Positions 25,232-34,590 are shown, counted from the stretch's first letter. The stretch is DNA of 64,000 nucleotides from Lysinibacillus_B sp050613145 (GCF_050613145.1 NZ_CP192507.1:2232001-2296000); one strand, 5' to 3'. Notes: a model not told the origin generated them from the sequence alone. Numbers and translations: made by a program.

Positions 25232-26011
25232 TTATTTGCCGCTATAGATTGGTGAACGTTTTTCTTGAAAAGCTTTTAACCCTTCAAGTCGATCTTCCGT
25301 ATATAGTAAACGGTTATACGCTAATGATTCGATTTGTAAACCTGTAGCAATATCGGTTTGCATGCCATGATGAATGGCTGTCTTTGCTTGAACTAAAGAA
25401 AGTGGTGCGTTTTTTGCCATTTCAGCAGCTAGTGCTTTTGCTTTAGTTAACAGCTGTTGCGGCGCTACGACATGCTCAACAATGCCATATGCCAATGCGT
25501 CATTTGCTGAGAGGCGACGTGCTGTATAAATCAGTTCCTTCGCTTTACCAACCCCAATTAAACGAGGAAGTCTCTGTGTACCACCAGCACCAGGGATAAT
25601 CCCAAGCGCAGCTTCCGTTAAGCCTAGCTTTGCCGTATCGCTTGCTATCCGAATATCACAAGCAAGTGCCAGCTCTAAACCCCCACCAAATGCAACCCCA
25701 TTAATCGCTGCAATGACTGGTTGAGCAAGGTGTTCGAAATGACTAACCGTTTTGCCGATTAAAGCGACCGTTTTACGAACTTCTTCCTCGCTCATTCCTT
25801 TTCGTTCCTTTAAATCTGCCCCTGCACAAAATGCTTTCTCGCCATCTCCTGTCACAATCACGACACGGATGGAACGATCATATTGAATCACTTCTAATGC
25901 ATCATTTATTTCATGTAGCATTTGAATAGATAATGCGTTCGCGGCTTCTGCTCTTGTTAGCGTTAAAATCGCAATGCCGTCTTGTGCTTCTACCGTTACG
26001 AAATCTGGCAT
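25232..26011 (-). CDS. yngF: Enoyl-CoA hydratase family (methylglutaconyl-CoA hydratase)
   Basis: A 259-residue crotonase. The oxyanion-hole segments AFCAGADLKERKGM and NGVAFGGGLELALACDIRIA are intact, and the catalytic Glu lies in LGLTEAALGIIPGAGGTQRLPRLIG. In leucine breakdown this step hydrates 3-methylglutaconyl-CoA to HMG-CoA, which fits its place between the carboxylase and the HMG-CoA lyase. The start overlaps the end of the lyase gene by 16 bp, so they are translationally close. Substrate preference is inferred from context. Confidence 0.9.
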   Translation of the reverse strand: MPDFVTVEAQDGIAILTLTRAEAANALSIQMLHEINDALEVIQYDRSIRVVIVTGDGEKAFCAGADLKERKGMSEEEVRKTVALIGKTVSHFEHLAQPVIAAINGVAFGGGLELALACDIRIASDTAKLGLTEAALGIIPGAGGTQRLPRLIGVGKAKELIYTARRLSANDALAYGIVEHVVAPQQLLTKAKALAAEMAKNAPLSLVQAKTAIHHGMQTDIATGLQIESLAYNRLLYTEDRLEGLKAFQEKRSPIYSGK

Positions 26012-26916
26012 GACTCTTCCTCCCCTCGTGCAATCGCTACTTGCTTGGACGATAGCTTTTTCCCTAGAATTCCTTCTATATATAAGGCAGTTTGCTGGAC
26101 GCGCTCTAGTTCTACACCTGTTTCAATGCCCATCTCATGTAACAAATACAACAAATCTTCTGTAGCGACGTTACCGGAAGCCCCTTGTGCATACGGACAA
26201 CCACCAAGCCCACCAATCGCACTATCAAATTTCGTAATGCCATGTGTTAAGCTTGTCACAACATTCGCGAGTGCTGTACCACGTGTATCATGGAAATGCA
26301 TCGCGAGCTGTTCCGCCTTAAAATGACGCAACATTTCACTCAGCAGTGCATCCACCTGCGTCGGTACTCCAACACCAATCGTATCGCCTAACGAAATTTC
26401 CGTAATACCCATGTCAAATAGCTTCTCCGCTACCCGCACAACTTGCGCTGGTTTTGTATAGCCATCATACGGGCAAGCAATGACTGTAGAAATATAACCG
26501 CGCACTGTTTTACCAGCGGCTAATGCCCCGTCCACCACTTCCTTTAGTACAGGAAATGTTTCATCTATGGATTTATTAATATTTGATTGATTATGTCCTT
26601 CACTAGCAGACATGAAGACACTTACTTCGTCTATCTCTGCTGCTAATGCTCGCTCTAGTCCTTTTGGATTCGGCACAAGCGCGGCGTACGTAATATCCTT
26701 TTGACGTTTAATCGCTTTTAACACGTCCACAGCGTCCGCAAGTTGCGGAATCCATTTTGGATGAACGAAGCTCGTTACTTCGATGTAATCGAGCCCCGTT
26801 TCACTTAAGCGGTCAATTAATGCAACTTTATGTGCGGTTTCGATAAAGACTTTTTCATTTTGCAATCCATCGCGTGGACCTACTTCTTTTATTTGCACTC
26901 GCTTTGGCAGTTGCAT
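25996..26916 (-). CDS. yngG: Hydroxymethylglutaryl-CoA lyase
   Basis: A 306-residue HMG-CoA lyase that cleaves HMG-CoA into acetoacetate and acetyl-CoA. The DRE-TIM start VGPRDGLQNEK, the metal site HFHDTRGTALANV and the catalytic Cys loop GGLGGCPYAQGASGNVATEDLLY are all present. The Cys in this loop separates it from citramalate synthase and homocitrate synthase. Its acetoacetate would be activated by the ScoAB pair at 32338-33695. It is in the operon order seen in B. subtilis yngJ to yngE. Confidence 0.95.
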   Translation of the reverse strand: MQLPKRVQIKEVGPRDGLQNEKVFIETAHKVALIDRLSETGLDYIEVTSFVHPKWIPQLADAVDVLKAIKRQKDITYAALVPNPKGLERALAAEIDEVSVFMSASEGHNQSNINKSIDETFPVLKEVVDGALAAGKTVRGYISTVIACPYDGYTKPAQVVRVAEKLFDMGITEISLGDTIGVGVPTQVDALLSEMLRHFKAEQLAMHFHDTRGTALANVVTSLTHGITKFDSAIGGLGGCPYAQGASGNVATEDLLYLLHEMGIETGVELERVQQTALYIEGILGKKLSSKQVAIARGEEESCQIS

Positions 26917-26929
26917 GGGTCACACTCCC

Positions 26930-27142
26930 TTATTCGATTTCTACTAAATCGTCATCAACGTTAATGAAGTCACCTTCTGCAGCGATGATACGTTTTACCG
27001 TACCTGCTTCTTCTGCAGCAATTGGGATTTCCATTTTCATCGATTCTAAAATGACTACATCTTGACCAGCTGCTACTTCTTCGCCCTCTTGCACTAAAAC
27101 TTTCCACACTGTTCCTGCCATACTTGCTTTTACTATTGTCAT
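26930..27142 (-). CDS. yngHB: Biotin carboxyl carrier protein (biotin/lipoyl attachment)
   Basis: A 70-residue stand-alone biotinyl domain. The biotinylation site is the Lys in ILESMKMEIPI (about residue 35), with matching strands VWKVLVQEGEEVAAGQD before and GTVKRIIAAEGDFINVDDDLVEIE after. It lacks the Pro/Ala-rich linker of AccB. It would carry CO2 between the biotin carboxylase and carboxyltransferase of the same operon. The SD GGAGGG is clear. A 92-bp gap separates it from the upstream biotin carboxylase. Confidence 0.93.
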   Translation of the reverse strand: MTIVKASMAGTVWKVLVQEGEEVAAGQDVVILESMKMEIPIAAEEAGTVKRIIAAEGDFINVDDDLVEIE

Positions 27143-27234
27143 ATACTATCCCTCCGCTTAAAATAGAATGTAGAGAAGAGGCACGTTTTCGATGTGTTCT
27201 CGCCAAAGTTCAATCTTTCGCGCCCCTTCTCGAC

Positions 27235-28596
27235 TTATTTACCTACTGCCGTTGCTTTTGGTAAATAATATTCCTCTACAAACTTTGTTGTTGTAATCCC
27301 TGTTAAAAATTGTGGGTGCGTAACCGTTTCTAGTAGCATTGGAATATTCGTTTCGATACCTTCTACTACATAGTTTCGTAGTGCCTCCGCTAACTTGCTA
27401 CATGCTTCCTCACGTGTGGGAGCAAATACAATTAATTTCCCAATCATTGGATCATAAAATGGCGTTACATTACTGCCCGTTTCAACAGCTACTTCGTGTC
27501 GAATCCCTTCTCCTTCAGGTAATTGGAGATGTTTAATTGTCCCTGGTGATGGGAAGAACGATACCGGGTTCTCCGCATAAATACGCACTTCAATGGCATG
27601 CCCTTTTCTCACAATATTTTCTCTTGTAAACGACAGTACCTCACTATTTGCTACTTTTAGTTGCTGCTCGACTAAGTCCATACCTGTAATTTCTTCTGTC
27701 ACTGGGTGCTCTACTTGCAGACGTGTGTTCATTTCTAAGAAATAGAAGTTTTGATCGCGGTCTACTAAAAATTCAATCGTACCAGCATTTGTATAGCCAA
27801 TATGCTTCGCTGCACCTACTGCTGCATCCAGCATTTTTTGGCGTGTCTCTTCTGAAATGAATGGAGATGGTGCCTCTTCCACTACCTTTTGATTGCGGCG
27901 TTGAATCGAGCACTCTCGCTCAAATACAGGTACGACATTGCCATGTGCATCTGCTAGTACTTGCACTTCCACATGGTGTGGCTCTGCAATGAATTTTTCA
28001 ATAAACATCGTGCCATCTCCGAAGAAGCTTTGCGCACGTTTTTGATTGCCTTCAAACGCTTTTCGTAATTCTTCTTCATTGTTTACAAGCTGCATCCCAA
28101 TTCCGCCACCGCCAGCTGATGCTTTTAACATAACTGGATAGCCGATGTCACTAGCTATTTTAGCTGCTTCATCTGTATCAGCAATCGGCTCATTCACACC
28201 TTGCACAATCGGTACCCCTGCTTGTTCCATCGTTTTACGTGCTTCTAGCTTACTGCCCATCGCTTGAATCACTTCTGATGTTGGACCAATAAATGTTAAT
28301 CCTGCCTCTTCCACTCGTTTAGCAAAACTAGCATTCTCGGAAAGTAGTCCGTAACCAGGATGAATCGCTTCAGCTCCTGATTGTTTGGCTACATCAAGTA
28401 TCGCCTCAATGTTTAAATAACTATGCAAAACGGGCGGTTTCCCGATACAATAACTTTCTGTCGCTTCTTTTACATGTAGGCTCCCTGCATCTGCCTCTGA
28501 ATAGACAGCGACTGTTTCAATTCCTAGTTTTGTACATGTACGAATGATGCGTCGTGCAATTTCACCACGATTCGCAATTAATACTTTTTTAAACAT
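27235..28596 (-). CDS. yngH: Biotin carboxylase subunit
   Basis: A 453-residue AccC-like enzyme from the ATG at 28596 (SD GGGGAGG). It starts FKKVLIANRGEIARRIIRTC. The ATP-grasp features are MLKASAGGGGIGM, HVEVQVLADAHGNVVPVFERECSIQRRNQKVVEEAPSP (with the bicarbonate-site residues) and FLEMNTRLQVEHPVTE. It uses ATP to carboxylate the biotin on the small BCCP encoded next to it. The presence in the leucine operon, not beside accB, supports a role in methylcrotonyl-CoA rather than acetyl-CoA carboxylation. Confidence 0.94.
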   Translation of the reverse strand: MFKKVLIANRGEIARRIIRTCTKLGIETVAVYSEADAGSLHVKEATESYCIGKPPVLHSYLNIEAILDVAKQSGAEAIHPGYGLLSENASFAKRVEEAGLTFIGPTSEVIQAMGSKLEARKTMEQAGVPIVQGVNEPIADTDEAAKIASDIGYPVMLKASAGGGGIGMQLVNNEEELRKAFEGNQKRAQSFFGDGTMFIEKFIAEPHHVEVQVLADAHGNVVPVFERECSIQRRNQKVVEEAPSPFISEETRQKMLDAAVGAAKHIGYTNAGTIEFLVDRDQNFYFLEMNTRLQVEHPVTEEITGMDLVEQQLKVANSEVLSFTRENIVRKGHAIEVRIYAENPVSFFPSPGTIKHLQLPEGEGIRHEVAVETGSNVTPFYDPMIGKLIVFAPTREEACSKLAEALRNYVVEGIETNIPMLLETVTHPQFLTGITTTKFVEEYYLPKATAVGK

Positions 28597-28609
28597 AGCG
28601 AAACCTCCC

Positions 28610-30253
28610 CTACTGTAATGCTTTTGAAAACCCTTGAAACTGCTCACGTAGTTTGAACTTTTGAATCTTTCCTGAAGCGGTCATTGGATAACTGTCTACG
28701 AAGTAAATATAGCGCGGAATTTTGTGACGAGAAATTTTTCCTGTACAAAATTCGCGTATTTCTTCTTCCGTTGCCGTTTGCCCTTCCTTCAAAATGATCC
28801 AAGCTGCGGCTTCTTCACCATACTTTTCATCAGGTACACCAGCTACTTGGACATCAAGTATTTTCGGATATTTATATAAGAATTCCTCAATTTCTCGTGG
28901 GTAAATATTTTCCCCACCGCGGATGATCATATCTTTTAACCGACCTGTTACACGAACAAAGCCATCTTCATCCATCGTGCCAAGATCACCTGTGTGTAGC
29001 CAATTATCTTCATCAATCGCATCAGCTGTTGCACCTGGGTTATTATAATACCCTTTCATCACAACATAACCGCGCGTACAAATTTCGCCTTGCTCACCCC
29101 GTGGTAACTCTTCATTTGTACCCGGTTCAGCAATAATAATTTCAACATTTGGATGCGGACGACCAACTGTTTCTGTCTTCATTTCTAAAGAATCTTCCGG
29201 ACGCGTTTGTGTAATCACTGGCGATGACTCTGTTTGACCATAACAAATTGTAATGTCCTTCATGCCCATCACATTGATCACATCTTTCATGACTTCGATT
29301 GGACAGTTAGAGCCTGCCATTACACCTGTACGCAGCGTCGACAAGTCAAATTCCTTAATATTCGGTAAATTCAACTCAGAAATAAACATTGTTGGTACAC
29401 CGTGAAGTGCTGTACATTTTTCTTTTTCAACTGTTCGTAACACCACTTCTGGGTGGAATTCTTGAACAGGCACCATCGTTCCACCTACTGATACGATTGC
29501 TAGCGTACCAATGACACAGCCGAAGCAGTGGAAAAACGGTACGGGAATACATAACCGATCCTCATATGTTAGCTTCATACATTCTGCAATATTAATGCCA
29601 TTATTAATCAGGTTAGAATGTCGAAGCATGACACCTTTCGGGAACCCCGTCGTACCGGATGTATATTGAATATTGATGACATCATCATATGTTAAGGATT
29701 GTTTGCGTTCTGCAAGTTGTTCATCAGAAATGTTGACACCAGTAGCTAAAAACTCCTCATAACTATAAGTGCCCGGATATTTTTTATCACTAATCACAAC
29801 TACGGTTTTCAAAAGCGGTAGGCGAGCACTTTTTAAATTCCCAGGCTCACATTCCTTTAGTTCAGGACATAATTCATACATCGTATCAATAAACGAATGG
29901 TCTCGGTATTGATCGATTAAAATCATCGCCCGTGAATCGGATTGCTTTAATAAATATTCTAGTTCGCTTGCACGATAATTCGTATTGACTGTAACAAGTG
30001 GTGCCCCCATTTTACCAGAGCCAAATTGTAGGCCCGGCCATTCGGGTACATTCGTTGTCCAGACAGAAAAATGTTGCTCTTTTTCAAGCCCAATCGCCAT
30101 CAATGCTTTTGCTACTTTATCTGCATGTTCATTAAATTGTTTGTACGTCATTCGTACATCACGATCTGCATACACTAATGCCTCACGTTCCGGATACTTT
30201 ACAGCCTTTTCTTCCAGTAGCTCACCAATCGTTTGATAAACCAGTTCTGCCAT
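28610..30253 (-). CDS. yngI: AMP-binding acyl-CoA synthetase
   Basis: A 547-residue ANL-superfamily ligase. Motifs seen are the P-loop YTSGTTGFPKGVMLRH, the adenylate site TICYGQTESSP, WLHTGDLGTMDEDGFVRVTGRLKDMIIRGGENIYP and the catalytic Lys in MTASGKIQKFKL near the C-terminus. It would activate a short or medium branched acid, such as isovalerate or 3-methylcrotonate, to its CoA thioester; the actual acid is not decidable. It shares the operon with the acyl-CoA dehydrogenase upstream. Confidence 0.92.
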   Translation of the reverse strand: MAELVYQTIGELLEEKAVKYPEREALVYADRDVRMTYKQFNEHADKVAKALMAIGLEKEQHFSVWTTNVPEWPGLQFGSGKMGAPLVTVNTNYRASELEYLLKQSDSRAMILIDQYRDHSFIDTMYELCPELKECEPGNLKSARLPLLKTVVVISDKKYPGTYSYEEFLATGVNISDEQLAERKQSLTYDDVINIQYTSGTTGFPKGVMLRHSNLINNGINIAECMKLTYEDRLCIPVPFFHCFGCVIGTLAIVSVGGTMVPVQEFHPEVVLRTVEKEKCTALHGVPTMFISELNLPNIKEFDLSTLRTGVMAGSNCPIEVMKDVINVMGMKDITICYGQTESSPVITQTRPEDSLEMKTETVGRPHPNVEIIIAEPGTNEELPRGEQGEICTRGYVVMKGYYNNPGATADAIDEDNWLHTGDLGTMDEDGFVRVTGRLKDMIIRGGENIYPREIEEFLYKYPKILDVQVAGVPDEKYGEEAAAWIILKEGQTATEEEIREFCTGKISRHKIPRYIYFVDSYPMTASGKIQKFKLREQFQGFSKALQ

Positions 30254-30296
30254 ACGCTTTCCTCCTATTATTCATTTGTCAAAGTTCTAGATAAGC

Positions 30297-31439
30297 TTAG
30301 CAACCTATAACACGTGAAATAACAACACGTTGAATTTCGGATGTACCTTCTCCGATTTCCATTAATTTAATATCACGTAAGTGACGCTCTACATCATACT
30401 CTGCCATATAGCCGTAGCCACCATGAATTTGAATCGCCTGATTACATGTACGGAAGCCCATTTCAGAGGCAAATAATTTTGCGAATGCGCCCTCTTTTTT
30501 GAACGGCTTGCCATGATCTTTTAACCATGCCGCTTTGTGTACCATATTACGTGCTAATTCAATTTCCATCGCCATATCTGCTAATTTAAATTGAATCGCC
30601 TGTAGCTTGGAAATCGATTTTCCAAATTGTACGCGCTCTTTCGAATATTGTAGCGCCTTATCGTATGCCGCCTGTGCAATTCCTACTGATAGTGCAGCAA
30701 TCGAAATACGTCCACCATCTAATGTATTCAGGAATTGGCCAAAGCCTTTTTTCTCGTCACCTAACACATTTTCCCTTGGTACTCGTACATTTTCTAACAC
30801 GATTTCACATGTATTCGATGCACGAACACCCATTTTTTGATAGTCTGAACGAATTGTTACCCCTGGTGTATCCGTCGGCACAATAATTGCTGTTATAATG
30901 TTTTTACCACGCTCATCCTGCCCTGTAACTGCTGTAACAACGATTTGACGTGCATAACTAGCATTCGTAATCCAACATTTTTCACCATTGATTACCCATT
31001 CATCGCCATCTAAATAAGCTTTCGTACGAGTACCACCTGCATCTGATCCAGCATTTGGCTCAGTTAGACCGAATGACCCGAGTGTTTTCCCTTGCGCCAT
31101 TGGGACTAAGTATTGTTGTTTTTGCTCCTCTGTACCGAAGTTATAAAACGGTGTTGCCCCTAAACTAACCGCCGCTGCATACGATAACCCTGTACCGCCA
31201 CAAGCGCGACCAATTTCTTCAACTGCTAGTGCATATGAAATGGTATCACCGCCGGATCCACCATACTCTTCTGGAAATGGAATGCCGAATAAACCTAGCT
31301 CTGCCATTTTATCGAAGCTTTCTTTACGGAATTCATGTTTTTCATCTAGCTCTCTTGCATGTGGTGCAATTTCTGCCTGTGCAAACTCGTGCACCATATC
31401 ACGAATCATTTGTTGTTCTTTTGTTAGTTCAAAATTCAT
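30297..31439 (-). CDS. yngJ: Acyl-CoA dehydrogenase (isovaleryl-CoA type)
   Basis: A 380-residue FAD flavoenzyme. Signatures are SFGLTEPNAGSDAGGTRTKA, ITNASYARQIVVTAV, KMGVRASNTCEIVLENVRVP and the C-terminal IHGGYGYMAEYDVERHLRDIKLMEIGEGTSEIQR, in which the Glu of IGEGT is at the usual catalytic-base position of the short-chain class. The substrate is inferred as isovaleryl-CoA from the other genes. It is the first structural gene of the operon, just after a palindromic operator. Confidence 0.93.
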   Translation of the reverse strand: MNFELTKEQQMIRDMVHEFAQAEIAPHARELDEKHEFRKESFDKMAELGLFGIPFPEEYGGSGGDTISYALAVEEIGRACGGTGLSYAAAVSLGATPFYNFGTEEQKQQYLVPMAQGKTLGSFGLTEPNAGSDAGGTRTKAYLDGDEWVINGEKCWITNASYARQIVVTAVTGQDERGKNIITAIIVPTDTPGVTIRSDYQKMGVRASNTCEIVLENVRVPRENVLGDEKKGFGQFLNTLDGGRISIAALSVGIAQAAYDKALQYSKERVQFGKSISKLQAIQFKLADMAMEIELARNMVHKAAWLKDHGKPFKKEGAFAKLFASEMGFRTCNQAIQIHGGYGYMAEYDVERHLRDIKLMEIGEGTSEIQRVVISRVIGC

Positions 31440-31461
31440 TAAATATACCCCTTTCTATTTT

Positions 31462-31492
31462 CCGACTATTCAGTCTGTACCGACTAGTCGGT
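31462..31492. promoter_or_regulatory. Tandem TetR-type operator before the yng operon
   Basis: ACCGACTAGTCGGT at 31479-31492 is a perfect 14-bp palindrome. A second, imperfect copy begins CCGACTA at 31462, exactly 18 bp upstream. The pair lies between the tetR gene and the acyl-CoA dehydrogenase, the expected place for the TetR binding site. Confidence 0.75.
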
Positions 31493-31543
31493 TTGTATTA
31501 TTGATTTAAAAAACCAGTATGTTATATGCTGGTTGCTTCCGTT

Positions 31544-32164
31544 TTATTCTAATAAATGTTTTTTTGCGAATGCTTCTTCATATCCTTTTTCCGTCACGAT
31601 GCCACGTAAGATAATATCATTAAAATACAGTGTAATTTGCTCCATTGTTAAACATCCATTTTGCCAATACCACTTGTATGTCCAGTTCACTAATCCGATA
31701 ATCGCCATTGTTGTGATGGTCGTTGAAGTACTTTCCCTAAAATGCCCACTTGCTTTCCCGTCTTCTATCACTCGCTCGATTAGCTTACGGTATTCTGTTC
31801 TCTTTTCTTTAATGACCGTTTTATAATGAGCTGGTAAATACGCACTTTCATCGTAGAAAACGGTAATATGTCGCTTATACAAATGAAATACATTTGTAAA
31901 TGCATACAGCATCGCACACACTTTATCAATCGGTGTTTCATATTGTTCATACGCTACTTTTGTTTCTTTTAAAACGTATGAAATAAATACATCATGTATT
32001 TCATACAGCAACGCATCTTTTGCTTTGAAATTATGATAAAATCCACCTTTTGATGTACCTGCCGTTTCAACAATTTCATCTACCGAAACGCCGTGATAAC
32101 CGTTTTCTTGAAAAAGATCTAGCGCTGTTTCGATAATTCGCTGTTTAACTGATTGTCTAACCAT
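31544..32164 (-). CDS. TetR family transcriptional regulator
   Basis: A 206-residue repressor. The N-terminal HTH reads RIIETALDLFQENGYHGVSVDEIVETAGTSKGGFYHNFKAKDALL. The C-terminal ligand domain (about residues 60-200) is variable. Its position upstream of, and on the same strand as, the leucine/acyl-CoA operon and the palindrome in the gap indicate that it is the local repressor, similar in role to FadR/LiuR-type regulators that sense acyl-CoA. The ligand is inferred, not shown. Confidence 0.9.
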   Translation of the reverse strand: MVRQSVKQRIIETALDLFQENGYHGVSVDEIVETAGTSKGGFYHNFKAKDALLYEIHDVFISYVLKETKVAYEQYETPIDKVCAMLYAFTNVFHLYKRHITVFYDESAYLPAHYKTVIKEKRTEYRKLIERVIEDGKASGHFRESTSTTITTMAIIGLVNWTYKWYWQNGCLTMEQITLYFNDIILRGIVTEKGYEEAFAKKHLLE

Positions 32165-32337
32165 CGATTTTACTCCTCCTATAAACCACTCCTTATTCTT
32201 CGCGTCTATTTTTCTATCGAAATAACAATTTTATTCTATTTTTTGTCATTTCGAATTTATTTACACTATATCACCCGAAAATGGTAGAGTCTACTAAAAT
32301 AAACAGAATTCACTCGTTTTTTTCTTTTTTCTCTGTT

Positions 32338-32991
32338 TTATGCGTGGTTTTTCAGATTTTCAGATACAATAAAATCGGCTTCTGTATTTTCTCGAATTTC
32401 CTCGACTGTTACATTAGGAGCCGTTTCAATTAATACCATTCCTTGCTCTGTAAAATCGAAAACAGCTAATTCTGTAATTAATCGATGAACGACCTTTTGT
32501 CCCGTTAATGGCAATGTACACGTCTTTTTAATTTTGGATTCACCGTATTTCGATACATGCTCCATAATGACAATGACACGCTTGGCTCCTTGCACAAGGT
32601 CCATTGCACCGCCCATGCCTTTCACCATTTTCCCTGGTATCATCCAATTGGCTAAATCGCCTTGTTCCGATACTTCCATCCCACCTAAAATCGCTACATC
32701 AATATGTCCACCACGAATCATCGCAAAGCTGTCGGCACTATCAAAAAACGATGCCCCTGCTACGGCCGTCACGGTCTCTTTTCCTGCATTAATTAAATCT
32801 GGGTCTACACCATTTTCTAACGGGTATGGACCAATGCCTAATAAACCGTTTTCTGATTGTAGTAACACTTGGTAGTCACTTGGAATTTCATTTGCTACAA
32901 GTGTCGGGATACCAATGCCAAGATTGACATTCATACCATTTTTAATTTCTTGTACGGCTCGTTTGACAATACGATCTTTCACAGATGTCAT
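32338..32991 (-). CDS. scoB: 3-oxoacid CoA-transferase subunit B
   Basis: A 217-residue beta subunit. The catalytic Glu lies in LLQSENGLLGIGPYP (SENG motif), and GMGGAMDLVQGAKRVIVIMEH is the conserved nucleotide-side loop. Together with ScoA it moves CoA from succinyl-CoA to acetoacetate. This completes the route from HMG-CoA lyase in the neighbouring operon. Start and the preceding stop overlap by 4 bp, indicating coupled synthesis of the two subunits. Confidence 0.94.
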   Translation of the reverse strand: MTSVKDRIVKRAVQEIKNGMNVNLGIGIPTLVANEIPSDYQVLLQSENGLLGIGPYPLENGVDPDLINAGKETVTAVAGASFFDSADSFAMIRGGHIDVAILGGMEVSEQGDLANWMIPGKMVKGMGGAMDLVQGAKRVIVIMEHVSKYGESKIKKTCTLPLTGQKVVHRLITELAVFDFTEQGMVLIETAPNVTVEEIRENTEADFIVSENLKNHA

Positions 32992-33695
32992 CCTACTACC
33001 TCCTCTGCTCTTGTTGTACGCTTTTCAATTCTCTTTTCATAGGATTCCCCTAAAATAACATGTTGCACATAGACGGCTGGTGTATGAATCTCATCTGGAT
33101 TTAGCTCGCCAACTTCAACAATTTCCTCTACTTCTGCCACAGTGATTTTACCCGCTGTTGCGATAATTGGATTGAAATTACGCGCTGTTTTTCGATACAC
33201 AAGGTTGCCTAATTTATCTGCCTTCCATGCTTTTACAAATGCAAAGTCTCCTACAATGCCGCGCTCTTCGATATATTCTTTCCCGTCAAATACTTTTACA
33301 GGCTTGCCTTCCGCAACTGGCGTACCAACACCTGTAGCTGTATAAAAGGCCGGAATACCCGCTCCACCTGCTCGAATGCGCTCTGCTAATGTCCCTTGTG
33401 GCGTTAACTCCACCTCAAGCTGACCGCTTAAAAATTGCTGCTCGAAAATTTTATTTTCGCCTACATACGAAGAAATCATTTTTTTAATTTGATTGTTCGC
33501 TAACAGTAAACCTAGCCCCCAATCATCTACACCACAGTTATTACTAACAACCGTTAGCTCTTTCACGCCTTTTTGACGAATTGCCTCGATTGCTACCTCT
33601 GGAATGCCACATAGACCAAATCCACCAACTAAAATCCGAGCGCCATCTTGCAAGTTCGACAATATTTCATGTATTGTTTTTTCTGTTTTTTGCAT
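32988..33695 (-). CDS. scoA: 3-oxoacid CoA-transferase subunit A
   Basis: A 235-residue alpha subunit. Signature GARILVGGFGLCGIPEVAI at the N-terminus and VVSNNCGVDDWGLGLLL follow the SCOT-alpha pattern, with GAGIPAFYTATGVGTPVAEGKP and ARNFNP further on. It pairs with ScoB to form the acetoacetate:succinyl-CoA transferase. It is the first gene of a two-gene unit preceded by repeated TTTACTTAA/TTAAGTAAA sites. The SD (GGAGG) lies at 33702-33706. Confidence 0.94.
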   Translation of the reverse strand: MQKTEKTIHEILSNLQDGARILVGGFGLCGIPEVAIEAIRQKGVKELTVVSNNCGVDDWGLGLLLANNQIKKMISSYVGENKIFEQQFLSGQLEVELTPQGTLAERIRAGGAGIPAFYTATGVGTPVAEGKPVKVFDGKEYIEERGIVGDFAFVKAWKADKLGNLVYRKTARNFNPIIATAGKITVAEVEEIVEVGELNPDEIHTPAVYVQHVILGESYEKRIEKRTTRAEEVVG

Positions 33696-33707
33696 AAAAT
33701 ACCTCCT

Positions 33708-33809
33708 TTAAGTAAATTCAAGTTCATTATATACAAATTTACTTAAATTAGTAAACTAAAAATTCTAAAATTTTAAAATTTTGATAGAATAGTAATATTA
33801 TTTACTTAA
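33708..33809. promoter_or_regulatory. Three TTTACTTAA-type sites upstream of scoA
   Basis: TTTAAGTAAA (33708-33717), an imperfect palindrome with TTTACT and AGTAAA arms (33738-33755) and TTTACTTAA (33801-33809) lie within 100 bp of the scoA start. They are candidate regulator sites, but the region is AT-rich. Confidence 0.4.
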
Positions 33810-34093
33810 GGCTATTAGCGAAAGATTGGTGATGGCATCTTTAGCACGCGAAATGGTGTACAACGAAATCTATACATACTATTTACTATATGCAAATGAG
33901 TGTACTTTATATGTATAAATCTATTAAAAAATCTCTTTCGGTAAATTGTGCTATTTGTATAGTATTGTACGTATACTGCATCTAAATCGACCACGTCATA
34001 CTATTCAAATTCAATTGCTTTTTAAATCAATAGTCGTAATAAGCTAAAATTCATCCTAAAAATACCAGTTAAATAGCGAAAGGTTTGTATCAT
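33810..34093. other. Intergenic stretch without recognised content
   Basis: AT-rich sequence between the scoA promoter region and the first repeat. I see no convincing open frame, RNA motif or terminator. Confidence 0.6.
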
Positions 34094-34286
34094 AGCCTCC
34101 GCGCTTTGCCACAGCCTACACAGGAGCTAAAACAGGCGCGGCCTGTTTGGATCTCCTGTTCCTGCTCCTGACGTTGCACTTTCGTCGCAAAGAAAATCTT
34201 GGCTCCTGTGGCTATGGCGCGCTACGGCAAAAGTCAATGCTTCTCGATATGCTAGAAAAATATTTCTATTATCTAAAAGAAATCAT
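34094..34286. repeat. Interspersed repeat, family 2, copy 1
   Basis: Contains CGCGCTTTGCCACAGCC, ACAGGAGCTAAAACAGGCG and GGCTCCTGTGGCTATGGCGC. It is the reverse complement of 61472-61628, with an extra block of about 40 bp in the middle. Confidence 0.75.
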
Positions 34287-34456
34287 TTCCTTTCTCCTTG
34301 CAAGTATAATTGCCCAGCCTCTACCTTAACAGATGATAATCTTTCTATATTTTTAGCAACTGATTATTGTATTCAACAAAGTGTTTTGAGTAACAAAATA
34401 TTTCCTTTATAGAAGCATTTTTTCTTTAGAAAAACGTAATCAAAAATGACTTGCCA

Positions 34457-34590
34457 GTTGATTGAAGCGGAATCGGCGAGACTCCTACGGGAATAGCATG
34501 AGCTGAAGACCCCGCAGGAGTGAGGTACGAGCGACGAGGAGACTGAAGCCATGCCCGTGGAACGCGAGCCGAATGGAGCGGAAATCAACG
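34457..34590. repeat. Interspersed repeat, family 1 core, copy B
   Basis: 134 bp with ends GTTGATTGAAGCGG and GAGCGGAAATCAACG. The centre GAGACTCCTACGGG ... CCCCGCAGGAGTGAGG is the classical Bacillales GC-rich palindromic repeat. Confidence 0.75.

Noticed and set aside
30607..31509. Plus-strand frames of 73-91 codons within the yng operon
   Set aside because: They are antisense to strongly supported enzymes, without SD; strand-shadow frames.
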